Shown here: piece by piece, positions 34,393-43,385 of the stretch
Layout of the letters: each line of letters begins with the position of its first letter
Numbering within the stretch: the first letter of the stretch is position 1
DNA from: Candidatus Heimdallarchaeota archaeon
GTDB taxonomy: Archaea > Asgardarchaeota > Heimdallarchaeia > Heimdallarchaeales > Kariarchaeaceae
Length of the DNA stretch: 64,000 bases
Assembly (NCBI GenBank): GCA_015522385.1
Contig: WAMJ01000292.1
Location: 18,073-82,072, forward strand
Direction of reading: 5' to 3'
The notes under the pieces: model-generated
Seen by the model: only the letters and a program-made list of their open reading frames with translations
What the model was told of the DNA's origin: nothing
Database searches by the model: none
Made by a program: the position numbers and the translations under genes

Positions 34393-36510
34393 ATGAGAAT
34401 AAAATGTCATACCTGCAAAGGCAAGGGATTTATTGAACACATAACCACATGTAACAGATGTAGAGGAACTGGAAAGACCACTATTACAATGGGCCAGGGT
34501 TCCGGGGATGACCAGAAATGTAAGACCTGTAACGGCAAAGGAAAGTTTGTGGACTCAGAACCATGCCCAGATGATTGTGAGGAGGGCTACTTCTACAAAT
34601 GTGACTTCTGTGGAAAAGAGATTAGCAAAGCTGACGACAATATCTGTGAAGAATGCGCTGCAGACCCCTATGTGATCAAACTAATTCCCCCACTAAAAGA
34701 AGAATACCTAGATGGACACCGAGCACTTCTTGCTACAGTCTCCAAGATTCACAACGAGGACGTATACGTTTATATTGGAGACAGGAGTTTGGGAATCCAC
34801 GCCCAATTCAAGACCTCCAATCCAAGACAGTACAACATCGGACAGACTCTTGGTGTTGTACCCCGCAAGCCCATCCAAATGAAGGAGAAGTGGATCAACT
34901 ACGTCAGTCCGATCCGCCACACCAACTTCAAGATCAAGTCCGTCCAGATGGACGTTGCCGAGAGATCAATCAGGGACATCACTGAGACCGGTCCCAACGG
35001 TGTACCCGGTGAGTTTATGGCACAGATCCTCAGTATTAAGCACCTGAGAAGCGGTCCCACATTTTTCACCCTCATAGACAAGAATGGTGATACCATTCAG
35101 GGTACGGCATTCAGCTCGGGTCAAAAGAGAGCATTTGCTTCCTTTGACAGGTACTCTGTTGTCACAGTAACTGGTGTTCTCGACACCTACAAGGACAAGG
35201 AGAGATTCCTGCTCTACAACATCAAGCCCGTCGTCTACGAGGACAGACAGACTTTCTACGAGGAGCTCGCATCAGTTGTAAGAGAACAGTCGAAGAAGCT
35301 TGACGATATCCCACTGACTGTCGAGACCGATCTATCTCTTAAGCTTAAACCTGCACTCGTACAGGCAGCAAAAGAGATCAGGAAAGCAATCATCTCTGGA
35401 AGAAATGTCCTGCTCAGGTACCACTCACCCTGTGTGGACGGCGCCACTGCAGCATTCACCATTGACTATGCTATTCGAGCTCTCCTAAGATCTAGGGGTC
35501 GCAGAACAGATGAGTTCAGGTACATCGTCCGTCGACTACCCCTCAAGAGCCCGGTTTACGAGGCATCCGATATCATCAGAGACATTAGTTTTGTCCTTGA
35601 CGGACCAGTACCGGGTGAGAAGATGCCACTTGTCGTCATGATCGATGCTGGCTCATCAAAGGAGTCCCTTCCAGCTTATCAGATTGCAGAGGAGTATGAC
35701 CTACCGACGATTATCATCGACCACCACTCAGTAGACAACGAGGTGCTTGACCTCGTGAACGTCGTGGTCAATCCGATGAACGTCACATCTGACTACAGGT
35801 TCTCGACATCCATGCTTGCATTTGAGCTGGCCAGATTGATCTTCCCCATGGACGATCTCTCCGAGGATCTCTACCACCTTGCGACTATCGGAGCAATATC
35901 CGACAAGGTCTCCGGTGAAGAGCTTGATTTCTACCTCTCTAAGGTGAAGGAGAAAGAGGAAGAGACCGGTCTGACCTACGAGAAGATGGAGGATCTGAAG
36001 TACGCACTGGACTATGTCCTCTTTGGACTCAGGTTCTCAGATGGAGGAGAGGTCGTGAGGGACATCCTCCAGATTGGGAAGAAGGATGGAAGAGCAGATG
36101 CTGCTGCTGCAGAGATCGCCAAACTCAGCAAGTCACTAGTCGAGAACGCAACAAAGACCATGGAGGCCAAGTCCGAGAAAGAGGAGGTAAATGGCGTATC
36201 GATCAGCAAGGTAAATCTTGAGCTCTTTGCACCACGCTTCGAGTTCCCCACACATGGACTTCTTGTTGGTGAGCTGCACAATAAGCTCTACCAAGGAGAT
36301 GCAAAAGCACTCACACTCGGAATTGGTACCGACTATATTGTCTTCAGGGGAAGCAACCTTGACAGCTCCCTTGACGAGGTCATCACCAAGCTCAAGGAGA
36401 AGTTCCCACTCGCGAATATCAGCGGTGGTGGACACGCTAATGTTGGGAGTATCAACTTCCTCATAGGCTTCAAGGATGAGATTGTAAGCTCAATCGGTGA
36501 ACTTCTCTAA
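34393..36510 (+). CDS. COG1107-type DHH/RecJ-like phosphoesterase with DnaJ-type zinc finger
   Basis: The N-terminus has DnaJ-type CxxCxGxG modules (CHTCKGKG, CNRCRGTG, CKTCNGKG) plus further zinc-binding Cys pairs. An S1-like segment (about residues 100-180) and an OB-fold-like segment (about 210-290) follow. The DHH domain has YHSPCVDGATAA, VVMIDAGSS and IIIDHHS, and the DHHA1 part ends with SGGGHANVGS. This order defines an archaea-specific RecJ-like nuclease family. The ATG at 34393 has GGAG 9 bases upstream and puts the first zinc ligand at the family-usual position; the TATA box at 34318-34325 is too close for the in-frame ATG at 34342, which would add 17 residues. Confidence 0.9.
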   Translation: MRIKCHTCKGKGFIEHITTCNRCRGTGKTTITMGQGSGDDQKCKTCNGKGKFVDSEPCPDDCEEGYFYKCDFCGKEISKADDNICEECAADPYVIKLIPPLKEEYLDGHRALLATVSKIHNEDVYVYIGDRSLGIHAQFKTSNPRQYNIGQTLGVVPRKPIQMKEKWINYVSPIRHTNFKIKSVQMDVAERSIRDITETGPNGVPGEFMAQILSIKHLRSGPTFFTLIDKNGDTIQGTAFSSGQKRAFASFDRYSVVTVTGVLDTYKDKERFLLYNIKPVVYEDRQTFYEELASVVREQSKKLDDIPLTVETDLSLKLKPALVQAAKEIRKAIISGRNVLLRYHSPCVDGATAAFTIDYAIRALLRSRGRRTDEFRYIVRRLPLKSPVYEASDIIRDISFVLDGPVPGEKMPLVVMIDAGSSKESLPAYQIAEEYDLPTIIIDHHSVDNEVLDLVNVVVNPMNVTSDYRFSTSMLAFELARLIFPMDDLSEDLYHLATIGAISDKVSGEELDFYLSKVKEKEEETGLTYEKMEDLKYALDYVLFGLRFSDGGEVVRDILQIGKKDGRADAAAAEIAKLSKSLVENATKTMEAKSEKEEVNGVSISKVNLELFAPRFEFPTHGLLVGELHNKLYQGDAKALTLGIGTDYIVFRGSNLDSSLDEVITKLKEKFPLANISGGGHANVGSINFLIGFKDEIVSSIGELL

Positions 36511-36555
36511 GCATTACACGAAAAGGTCTAAATAGATAATTTTTATACAGATGAT

Positions 36556-37068
36556 GTGAATATTTCATTCACTGTTTTTCTTAATGGGTTAATATTCATC
36601 CTGCCCGCGTATTTTGCAAATACGGTTCCAGTGTACATCAATGGAATAGGCAGATTAGACGGTGGTCTAAACTTCTTTGACGGGAAACCTTTGCTCGGTG
36701 CAAACAAGTCAATTGGAGGTCTGATCTCGGCCACCCTCGCTGGAGGTCTTCTCGGAATATCAACCTTCTTCTTCTTCAATGAGGTCATGGGACTATATCC
36801 CGTCTGGATAGGATTTGTCCAAGGATTCGGCGCTATGCTCGGCGATGCAGTGGGCTCTTTCATCAAAAGGCGTTTCAAGTTCAAGCCAGGTCAGGCGTTT
36901 CCTGTGATGGATCAGATTGGGTTTGTAGTCTTCGCCTACCTCCTCGTCTACCCCATTGAGCCAATACCACTCGAATGGCCTCTCTTGATTCTCCCCGCAA
37001 CAATGATCCTGCACCTCTTCGCAAATACCATCGCATACAAGATGGGGTGGAAGGACGTCTGGTGGTAG
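36556..37068 (+). CDS. carS: CDP-archaeol synthase (CarS)
   Basis: The 170-residue integral membrane protein has the CarS pattern: LPAYFANTVPVYI at the N-terminus, RLDGGLNFFDGKPLLGANKS, a GAMLGDAVGSFIKRRFKFKPG segment with the CDP-alcohol-type Asp, and FPVMDQIGFV. CarS activates unsaturated archaeol phosphate with CTP to give CDP-archaeol for ether phospholipids, which is strong evidence for an archaeal host. The GTG at 36556 is about 26 bases from a TCTAAATAG box (36527-36535); no suitable ATG is in frame upstream. Confidence 0.92.
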   Translation: MNISFTVFLNGLIFILPAYFANTVPVYINGIGRLDGGLNFFDGKPLLGANKSIGGLISATLAGGLLGISTFFFFNEVMGLYPVWIGFVQGFGAMLGDAVGSFIKRRFKFKPGQAFPVMDQIGFVVFAYLLVYPIEPIPLEWPLLILPATMILHLFANTIAYKMGWKDVWW

Positions 37069-37082
37069 AATCCAATATCTCG

Positions 37083-37103
37083 ATCAATTCAGAATTGATT
37101 TGT
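37083..37103 (+). terminator. Hairpin with T-rich tail after carS
   Basis: ATCAATT (37083-37089) pairs with AATTGAT (37093-37099) around CAG, and TTGTTC follows. It starts 15 bases after the carS stop. The rest of the gap to 37231 holds the promoter of the formate dehydrogenase operon (AT-rich box 37198-37207) and nothing else I recognise. Confidence 0.45.
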
Positions 37104-37243
37104 TCAATGTACGGGAAAACACCACAGATACAGTTAGACCTGCGCCGAACTATTGCTCCTAATTTTATGTGTTCCCATCATCGAAGGACGACTAGATAAC
37201 TTAAATTAATATAGCAATTGGTGAAGCTGAATTGTTGTTAGAG

Positions 37244-37690
37244 CATATGTTGAGCCAAGAGATAGCATCGAGGTACAAGAACGACAAGACCGCAATTATC
37301 CAGATGCTTAATGCTATACAAGATCACTACGGCTATCTACCCAAGGACGAGATTATATCACTCTCCAAATCTATCATGCTCCCTATGAGCAAGATCTGGG
37401 GAATAATAACATTCTACTCACACTATAAGCTCACCAAACCTGCGAAACATCCCGTGAGAGTATGTAGTGGGACTGCGTGCCATGTCAAGAGCTCGAAGTT
37501 GCTCAAGGATGTGTTTGAAGAATTGATTGAGGATCTTCCAGAGGAAGAGGTCTCTGTCGAGAGTGTAGCGTGCTTAGGTTGTTGCGCACTGGCACCTGTG
37601 TTCGAAGTGAACGGTGAGGTTCATGGTGGAATGACAAAGAAAAAAGTAGAGGAGCTAGCTTCGGAGTTGCATGGGGAGGAGATGAGATGA
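37244..37690 (+). CDS. NuoE-like [2Fe-2S] subunit of formate dehydrogenase
   Basis: The protein (148 residues from the ATG at 37244; a TTG at 37232 would add four) has the helical N-terminus of NuoE with HYGYLPKDEI and WGIITFYSHY, then a thioredoxin-like domain with ligands CSGTAC and CLGCC for one [2Fe-2S] cluster. It should pass electrons between the FMN subunit and the rest of the complex. It starts a three-gene operon (NuoE-NuoF-FdhA) with 4-base overlaps. An AT-rich box near 37200-37207 fits a start around 37230. Confidence 0.9.
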   Translation, partial: HMLSQEIASRYKNDKTAIIQMLNAIQDHYGYLPKDEIISLSKSIMLPMSKIWGIITFYSHYKLTKPAKHPVRVCSGTACHVKSSKLLKDVFEELIEDLPEEEVSVESVACLGCCALAPVFEVNGEVHGGMTKKKVEELASELHGEEMR

Positions 37691-39471
37691 CCCATAGCAT
37701 AAAGGTATGCCAAGGAACAGGTTGCCTCAGCTCGAAATCAGACGAGATCACCGACCTTCTGAGGATAAAAGCGGGAGAAGATGTGGAAGTGACGATAACA
37801 GGATGTCACGGGTTCTGCTCTCAAGGACCAATTGTACTTGTTGATGATGTGCTGTACACCCATACTACGAAAAACGATTCCAAGTTCATCCTCAAGAACC
37901 ATATCAGGGATGGAAAAATACTCAAGAATAGACTGTACAAGAATCCTGCGGATAAGTCGAGGATAGAGAAGTACGGTGACATCCCATTCTACTCCAAGCA
38001 GACCCGAATACTGCTTGAGAGATGTGGGAATATCGATCCAGAGAATATTGACGACTATATCTCAGCCGGGGGATATCAGAGCCTCAAGAAGGCGATCGAT
38101 CTGGGTCCAGAGGCAATTATCAAGATAGTAAAGGAATCAGGGCTCAGGGGGAGAGGAGGAGCTGGCTTCCCCACCGGCGTCAAATGGGAATTCGCTAGGA
38201 ATGCACCCGGTGCGCAGAAGTACATAATCATCAACGCTGATGAGGGAGATCCAGGAGCTTTCATGGACAGATCGATACTTGAGGCAGATCCGCACTCTGT
38301 CATCGAGGGCATGATGATTGGAGCTATTGCCATCGGTGCATCCACTGGATATATCTACGTCAGAGCGGAGTACCCACTGGCGGTGTCAAGATTCAGGAAG
38401 GCAGTTGAGCAGGCAAGAGAGAGGGGCTATATTGGAGAGAACATCCTAGGGTCCAAGTTCTCTTTCGACATAGTGGTGAACGAGGGGGCAGGTGCTTTTG
38501 TATGCGGTGAGGAAACGGCACTGATCGCTTCCATCGAGGGAAAAAGGGGTAATCCGCGTCAGAAACCACCTTTCCCAGCGATATCTGGACTCTTCGGTGC
38601 ACCGACTAATATCAACAATGTCAAGAGCTTTGCAGCGGTTACATGGATAATCAAGCATGGAGCAGAGAAATTTAGAAGCTTGGGGACCAAGGACAGTCCC
38701 GGCACTGCGATCTTCTCACTCACTGGCAAGGTGAATAACTCAGGGCTCATTGAAGTAGAAATGGGGACAACCCTGCGGGAGATCATCTTCGGAATCGGTG
38801 GGGGTATTCCCAAGAACAAGAAGTTCAAAGCAGTTCAGACAGGAGGACCATCTGGAGGATGTATCCCTGAACAGTACCTAGATACCCCTGTTGATTACTC
38901 AACTCTAGCAGATCTCGGGTCAATTATGGGGAGTGGAGGGATGGTAGTCATTGACGAAAGCACGTGCATTGTAGAATTCGCCAAGTACTTCTTGTCATTT
39001 ACCCAGAAAGAATCCTGTGGGAAATGTACACCTTGCAGAGAAGGGACTTTGAGGGCAAAGGAGATACTTGAGAGGATAACATCAGGAGATGGCAAGTTAT
39101 CCGATTTAGAGGATCTCTCAAAACTCGCGAGGGTGATCAAGACTACATCCCTTTGTGGTCTTGGACAGACCGCACCCAATCCCGTGTTAAGTACTCTGCA
39201 GTACTTCAGGGAGGAGTATATCGAGCACATTGTTGATGGTATGTGCAGAGCGGGAGTATGCAAAGGAATGTTCTCCCTCGAGATCAATCACGATGTCTGC
39301 ATCAACTGTTCAAAGTGCCAGAAATCATGCACATTTGACAGTGTGCTGGGCAATAGAGAGCAGGGATTCGTGATCAATTCGGAGACGTGCGAGGGGTGTA
39401 GAGCGTGCCTTGAATCTTGTCCTGTAAATGGAATAGAGGTCAGACCTCCTATCGAACTGAAGGTGAAATGA
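37687..39471 (+). CDS. NuoF/HydB-like NADH-binding flavoprotein subunit
   Basis: The 594-residue protein has an N-terminal thioredoxin-like [2Fe-2S] domain (Cys at about 8, 13, 40 and 44), then the NuoF core: GRGGAGFPTGVKW (FMN/NADH), NADEGDPGAFMDRSILE, GEETALIASIEGKRGNPR and the cluster motif ESCGKCTPCREGT. The C-terminus carries a two-cluster ferredoxin domain (CINCSKCQKSC and CEGCRACLESC). This architecture is that of HydB/NfnB-like subunits of bifurcating hydrogenases and formate dehydrogenases, longer than complex I NuoF. It binds NAD(H) and FMN. Confidence 0.93.
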   Translation: MTHSIKVCQGTGCLSSKSDEITDLLRIKAGEDVEVTITGCHGFCSQGPIVLVDDVLYTHTTKNDSKFILKNHIRDGKILKNRLYKNPADKSRIEKYGDIPFYSKQTRILLERCGNIDPENIDDYISAGGYQSLKKAIDLGPEAIIKIVKESGLRGRGGAGFPTGVKWEFARNAPGAQKYIIINADEGDPGAFMDRSILEADPHSVIEGMMIGAIAIGASTGYIYVRAEYPLAVSRFRKAVEQARERGYIGENILGSKFSFDIVVNEGAGAFVCGEETALIASIEGKRGNPRQKPPFPAISGLFGAPTNINNVKSFAAVTWIIKHGAEKFRSLGTKDSPGTAIFSLTGKVNNSGLIEVEMGTTLREIIFGIGGGIPKNKKFKAVQTGGPSGGCIPEQYLDTPVDYSTLADLGSIMGSGGMVVIDESTCIVEFAKYFLSFTQKESCGKCTPCREGTLRAKEILERITSGDGKLSDLEDLSKLARVIKTTSLCGLGQTAPNPVLSTLQYFREEYIEHIVDGMCRAGVCKGMFSLEINHDVCINCSKCQKSCTFDSVLGNREQGFVINSETCEGCRACLESCPVNGIEVRPPIELKVK

Positions 39472-42233
39472 TGGAATTAGAGACAGTGAAATACATGAAC
39501 GTTGACGGGAAGGAGGTTGCTTTCTACCCCACCGATACTTACCTAACGGCCCTGCGCCGAGCGGGATTCGATATACCCACCCTGTGCTATGATCCTGAGC
39601 TCACACCTTCGGGTAACTGCAGGTTGTGCTCGATAGAGGTGGAGGGAGCGAGGAACCTCGTCAGCTCGTGCAGCATGAAACCCCGGGAGAATGACGTGGT
39701 GCACACCGACTCACCGAAGGTGAGAGAGTCGATTGAAGTTCTTCTCGAACTGATCATCGCCAGCCACCCCTTGAAGTGCATTGTCTGTGACAAGCAGGGT
39801 AACTGTACACTAGAAAAACTAGCGTACAAGTACCTTGATGCTGAGACAATCGCCAAGTACCAAGGTGCTCAACCCGAAAGACCTGAGAACGAGGTCAATG
39901 ACTTCTTCATGCTTGATTACTCCATGTGTATTCGTTGCGGGAAGTGTGTACAGGTAGTGGATGAGATACAGAACTGCGGTGTCCTATCCATGGCCGAACG
40001 TGGATTTGAGACCTTCCCATCAGCGGGATTCGGGCAGACATTCGAGGAAGCGGGTTGCGTGGCATGTGGAAACTGTGTATCGGTTTGCCCAGTGGATGCG
40101 CTAAAGCCGATCAGCGCGATCAAAGCGGGCAAAGAACCTGACTTCAAGAGGGTACAGTCTACGTGTGTATACTGTGGTGTCGGTTGTCAACTAGAATTTG
40201 TCGTAGACGAGAAGAAGAATAAGATCGCATACGTGGACTCCGTCAGATCTGGGAATCGGGATGTCAATGGTCTCGCACTCTGTGTGAAAGGAAGATACGG
40301 ATGGGATTTCATACACCACGAGGACAGGTTGAACTATCCCCTGATCAGGGAGGACGGGGAGCTTCGAAGAGCGACATGGGATGAGGCGATGGATCTCATT
40401 GAGAGACGTATGAAGGAGATTTTGGTCGATCATGGCCCCGAAGCCTTCGCTTTCCTGTCCTCTGCGAAGTGCACAAACGAGGAGAACTACCTCATGCAAA
40501 AATTTGCCCGTTCAGCAATCGGTACGAATAATGTGGATCACTGCGCAAGGTTGTGCCACGCGTCCACAGTCACCGGTCTGGTCAGAACCTTCGGATCAGG
40601 AGCCATGACCAACTCCATCCAAGACTTGACGCACGACGCAGATGTCATCTTTGTCATCGGCTCGAACACTACGGAGGCACACCCAGTAATTGGCAACAAG
40701 ATAAAAAGGGCTAAACTCGAGGGAAGAACCGAGCTGATCGTAGCAGATCCTCGAAACATCGAGTTGGCACAGATCGCCGATATACACATGCAACAGAGAC
40801 CGGGGACAGATATTGCCATTATCAACGCTATGCTCAAGGTCATCATCGAAGAGGACCTTGTTGCTCTCGACTTCGTAAGAGAGAGGACTGAAGGCTTCGA
40901 TGAGCTGGTCAAGAAGCTCGAGGGTATCTCGGTCGAGGACATGTGCAAAATAGCGGGAGTAGAGGAGGAAGATCTACGCAGAGCAACCAAGATGTACGCT
41001 ACTGCAGATAGGGCTGCCATCGTCTACTCCATGGGGATCACCCAGCACTCCACAGGGACATACAATGTCGCATCGCTGGCCAACCTCGCCATGATCACCG
41101 GGAACGTGGGCAAACCGGGTACAGGCGTGAATCCACTGAGAGGTCAGAACAACGTGCAGGGGGCGTGTGACCTCGGTGCCCTCCCCGACGTATACCCAGG
41201 GTACCAGAAGGTAGCTAACGACGGGACCATCGAGTTCTTCAAGGAGAAATGGGACAACCCGAACCTCTCACAGGTCCCGGGACTCACCGTTGTGGAGATG
41301 ATGCACGCAGCGCATCTCGGGATGATCAAGGCGATGTACATCATGGGTGAAAACCCTGCGTTATCGGATCCAAACGTCAACAAGGTCCGGGACGCTCTAT
41401 CCTCTCTCGACTTTCTCGTTGTCCAAGATCTCTTCCTCAGCGAGACGGCACATTACGCTGATGTCGTACTGCCAGTAGTGTCCTTCGCGGAGAAGGACGG
41501 TACCTTTACCAACACCGAGAGAAGGGTTCAACGGGTGAACGCTGCTCTCAGACCTGAGTACGAGAGGAGAGCAGATTGGAAGATCCTCGCAGACCTTCTG
41601 AGGAGGTTTGGTATACCTGCAGACTACAACGACCCCTCTGACATATTGAGAGAGATCAACGAAGTCACACCCATCTATGGAGGTATCACCCCTGAGAGGT
41701 TGGAGGAGACCACCTTGAGCTGGCCCTGTCGAACAACTGACGATCCCGGGACGAGGATACTTCACGAGAAGAGCTTCACGATCGGGAAGGGTAAGATCAT
41801 CCCCATCGACTTTCAAGACGCAGCAGAGCTCCCTGACGAGGAGTATCCGTACATCTTGACCACTGGGAGGAATCTCTACCACTTCCACACTGGAGAGATG
41901 ACCCACCGATCCGAAGGACTGCACAATCGCAGACCCTACGAGCTGACGGAGATAAACCCAGCAGACGCGGAAAAGCTCGGAATCAAGGAGGGAGATATGA
42001 TCCGCCTGACGTCACGTAGAGGGTCACTGGTAACCATAGCCAAAATTACCGAGAAGATCAAACCCAAGGTTATCTTCATGACCTTCCACCACAGGGAAGC
42101 CGCGGCGAATCTGCTCACGAATGACGTGCTCGACCCTTACGCCAAGATTCCGGAGCTCAAGGTTGCTGCCATCAGGATAGAGAAGGTCGATGAGCTCACC
42201 GAGGAAAGGCCCTTACCCATAGCTGGAGACTGA
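39468..42233 (+). CDS. fdhA: Formate dehydrogenase catalytic subunit (Mo/W bis-MGD), Cys type
   Basis: The N-terminal part is NuoG-like: a [2Fe-2S] set (CYDPELTPSGNCRLC), a C-x-x-C-x-x-x-x-x-C set and a two-cluster ferredoxin segment (CIRCGKCVQVV and CVACGNCVSVC). The main part is an FDH-H-type molybdopterin oxidoreductase with a [4Fe-4S] site (CVYCGVGCQ) and the active-site motif CARLCHAST, where Cys363 (codon TGC) replaces the selenocysteine of E. coli FdhF and is followed by the catalytic His. GVNPLRGQNNVQGACDLG is a further family mark. It oxidises formate or reduces CO2, exchanging electrons with NuoE/NuoF. The ATG at 39468 overlaps the nuoF stop; the frame opens earlier but has no ribosome site there. 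Confidence 0.94.
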   Translation: MMELETVKYMNVDGKEVAFYPTDTYLTALRRAGFDIPTLCYDPELTPSGNCRLCSIEVEGARNLVSSCSMKPRENDVVHTDSPKVRESIEVLLELIIASHPLKCIVCDKQGNCTLEKLAYKYLDAETIAKYQGAQPERPENEVNDFFMLDYSMCIRCGKCVQVVDEIQNCGVLSMAERGFETFPSAGFGQTFEEAGCVACGNCVSVCPVDALKPISAIKAGKEPDFKRVQSTCVYCGVGCQLEFVVDEKKNKIAYVDSVRSGNRDVNGLALCVKGRYGWDFIHHEDRLNYPLIREDGELRRATWDEAMDLIERRMKEILVDHGPEAFAFLSSAKCTNEENYLMQKFARSAIGTNNVDHCARLCHASTVTGLVRTFGSGAMTNSIQDLTHDADVIFVIGSNTTEAHPVIGNKIKRAKLEGRTELIVADPRNIELAQIADIHMQQRPGTDIAIINAMLKVIIEEDLVALDFVRERTEGFDELVKKLEGISVEDMCKIAGVEEEDLRRATKMYATADRAAIVYSMGITQHSTGTYNVASLANLAMITGNVGKPGTGVNPLRGQNNVQGACDLGALPDVYPGYQKVANDGTIEFFKEKWDNPNLSQVPGLTVVEMMHAAHLGMIKAMYIMGENPALSDPNVNKVRDALSSLDFLVVQDLFLSETAHYADVVLPVVSFAEKDGTFTNTERRVQRVNAALRPEYERRADWKILADLLRRFGIPADYNDPSDILREINEVTPIYGGITPERLEETTLSWPCRTTDDPGTRILHEKSFTIGKGKIIPIDFQDAAELPDEEYPYILTTGRNLYHFHTGEMTHRSEGLHNRRPYELTEINPADAEKLGIKEGDMIRLTSRRGSLVTIAKITEKIKPKVIFMTFHHREAAANLLTNDVLDPYAKIPELKVAAIRIEKVDELTEERPLPIAGD

Positions 42234-42272
42234 AATTCCAAAAAGATAGACATATTTAATACCTGAAATTCT

Positions 42273-43241
42273 ATGATTCCATCAGTGCAGATTAGCGAAC
42301 TCGATCTTGATGACCCAGAGGATGTCAGAACATACCTTGGCACCAGATCAAAGTTAGCGGACAAATACCAGAAAGGAATTAGACTTGACAATGACGTCAT
42401 CCATCTGAACAAGATGAGAAAGATGAGGACGTGGATGGTTGATTCTGGTGACTTGGGATACATCTCGGTTGAGGTCACAGAAGCAACACACGGTGAGATC
42501 GTGATCGAGCTTGACACGGACAACCACAGACGGAGAGACTCTGTATACGGTGAGATCCTGAGTAGAGTAGAGCACCTACCCGAGACTCTAGTACTGTACT
42601 GGATTGACAATCACCCCCGAAGAAGCCATCTCGATTGGGTAATGGATAACGGAGGGAAGATTGTACAGAGAGAACACTATAACCAACTCCAGATCTCCGA
42701 GGCCAACTGGAAATACATCTCTGATGTGACAAAGAGCTTTGATCTGGACTACCAAACGACAGTCATCCACTCCGACAGGCTGTTCACTTGGTACTTGGAA
42801 GACGATGAGTTCTCCGACCAGATGGCAGAGTTCAAGTCCCTCGCACATGCTGGAGTACCGAGTGGTGAGTCCACCCAATTACCAAAGAAGTACACAAGTG
42901 ATGATCTCAGGTCAAGGGCAAGGGCGAGGATGGGGAAGGAGGAGTACAGTTTCTTCCTCACCCTCACCATGGATGGTGACACGATTGTAGGATCCTCAAA
43001 ACTGAATCTGCACGGGGACACTGGTCACAACGGGATGACAGCTGTTCGACCGGAGTACAGGGGGAAGGGTATAGCTACATACATGAAGGCAGTAATGCTG
43101 GAATTCGTTCGAGACAACCTAAACCTCAGCAGAATACTCACCGACAACGCTGAGGACAACTACCCAATCCTGAAACTCAACCAGAATCTGGGGTTCAAGA
43201 AGATAGCAGAGAAGGTGAAGATAGAGATTCCAACAGTCTGA
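42273..43241 (+). CDS. GNAT-family acetyltransferase-like protein
   Basis: The 322-residue protein ends in a clear GNAT domain: MTAVRPEYRGKGIATYMK (acetyl-CoA pyrophosphate-binding R-x-x-G-x-G/A) and ILKLNQNLGFKKIAE. The N-terminal half (about residues 40-150) also resembles a degenerate GNAT fold, so it may be a tandem protein. Substrate is unknown. TATTTAAT (42253-42260) is only 17 bases from the ATG, so a GTG at 42285 may be the true start. It lies just after the formate dehydrogenase genes but seems to have its own promoter. Confidence 0.8.
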   Translation: MIPSVQISELDLDDPEDVRTYLGTRSKLADKYQKGIRLDNDVIHLNKMRKMRTWMVDSGDLGYISVEVTEATHGEIVIELDTDNHRRRDSVYGEILSRVEHLPETLVLYWIDNHPRRSHLDWVMDNGGKIVQREHYNQLQISEANWKYISDVTKSFDLDYQTTVIHSDRLFTWYLEDDEFSDQMAEFKSLAHAGVPSGESTQLPKKYTSDDLRSRARARMGKEEYSFFLTLTMDGDTIVGSSKLNLHGDTGHNGMTAVRPEYRGKGIATYMKAVMLEFVRDNLNLSRILTDNAEDNYPILKLNQNLGFKKIAEKVKIEIPTV

Positions 43242-43294
43242 ACAGCTCGCAAAGAAGGCTGAAACCATGAGGTAGAAATTGCGCTTAGCTACCG

Positions 43295-43314
43295 CTATAC
43301 GCAAAGAGGTATAG
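43295..43314 (+). terminator. Inverted repeat after the GNAT gene
   Basis: CTATAC (43295-43300) and GTATAG (43309-43314) form a perfect 6-bp repeat around GCAAAGAG, 54 bases after the stop. There is no T-tract, so a terminator role is only a possibility. Confidence 0.3.
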
Positions 43315-43329
43315 AGACATGTGCTATTC

Positions 43330-43357
43330 ACCCAATTTTACCTTCTGATCATTGGGT
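43330..43357. promoter_or_regulatory. Operator-like palindrome abutting the TATA box of the NosD-like gene
   Basis: ACCCAAT (43330-43336) and ATTGGGT (43351-43357) are perfect inverted arms separated by 14 bases; arm centres are two helical turns apart. The right arm ends on the first T of TATAAAAT (43357-43364), whose centre is 25 to 26 bases before the ATG. A dimeric regulator bound here would block or recruit TFB/TBP. Confidence 0.55.
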
Positions 43358-43385
43358 ATAAAATTACAAAGAAAAGTATGATAAA

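Noticed and set aside
35415..35450. Inactive DHH nuclease because motif I reads YHSPCVDG rather than D-x-D-G
   Set aside because: H-x-x-C-x-D-G variants are known in DHH families, and the DHH and GGGH motifs are intact.
39417..39467. Start of the formate dehydrogenase catalytic gene at the first possible codon (39417)
   Set aside because: This would overlap nuoF by 55 bases with no ribosome site; ATG at 39468 has the usual overlap with the nuoF stop.
40554..40556. Selenocysteine at the formate dehydrogenase active site
   Set aside because: The codon is TGC, giving Cys, and no recoding is needed.
39468..42233. Complex I NuoG rather than formate dehydrogenase
   Set aside because: The CARLCHAST active-site motif and the FDH-H-like core are intact and no other complex I genes are in the operon.
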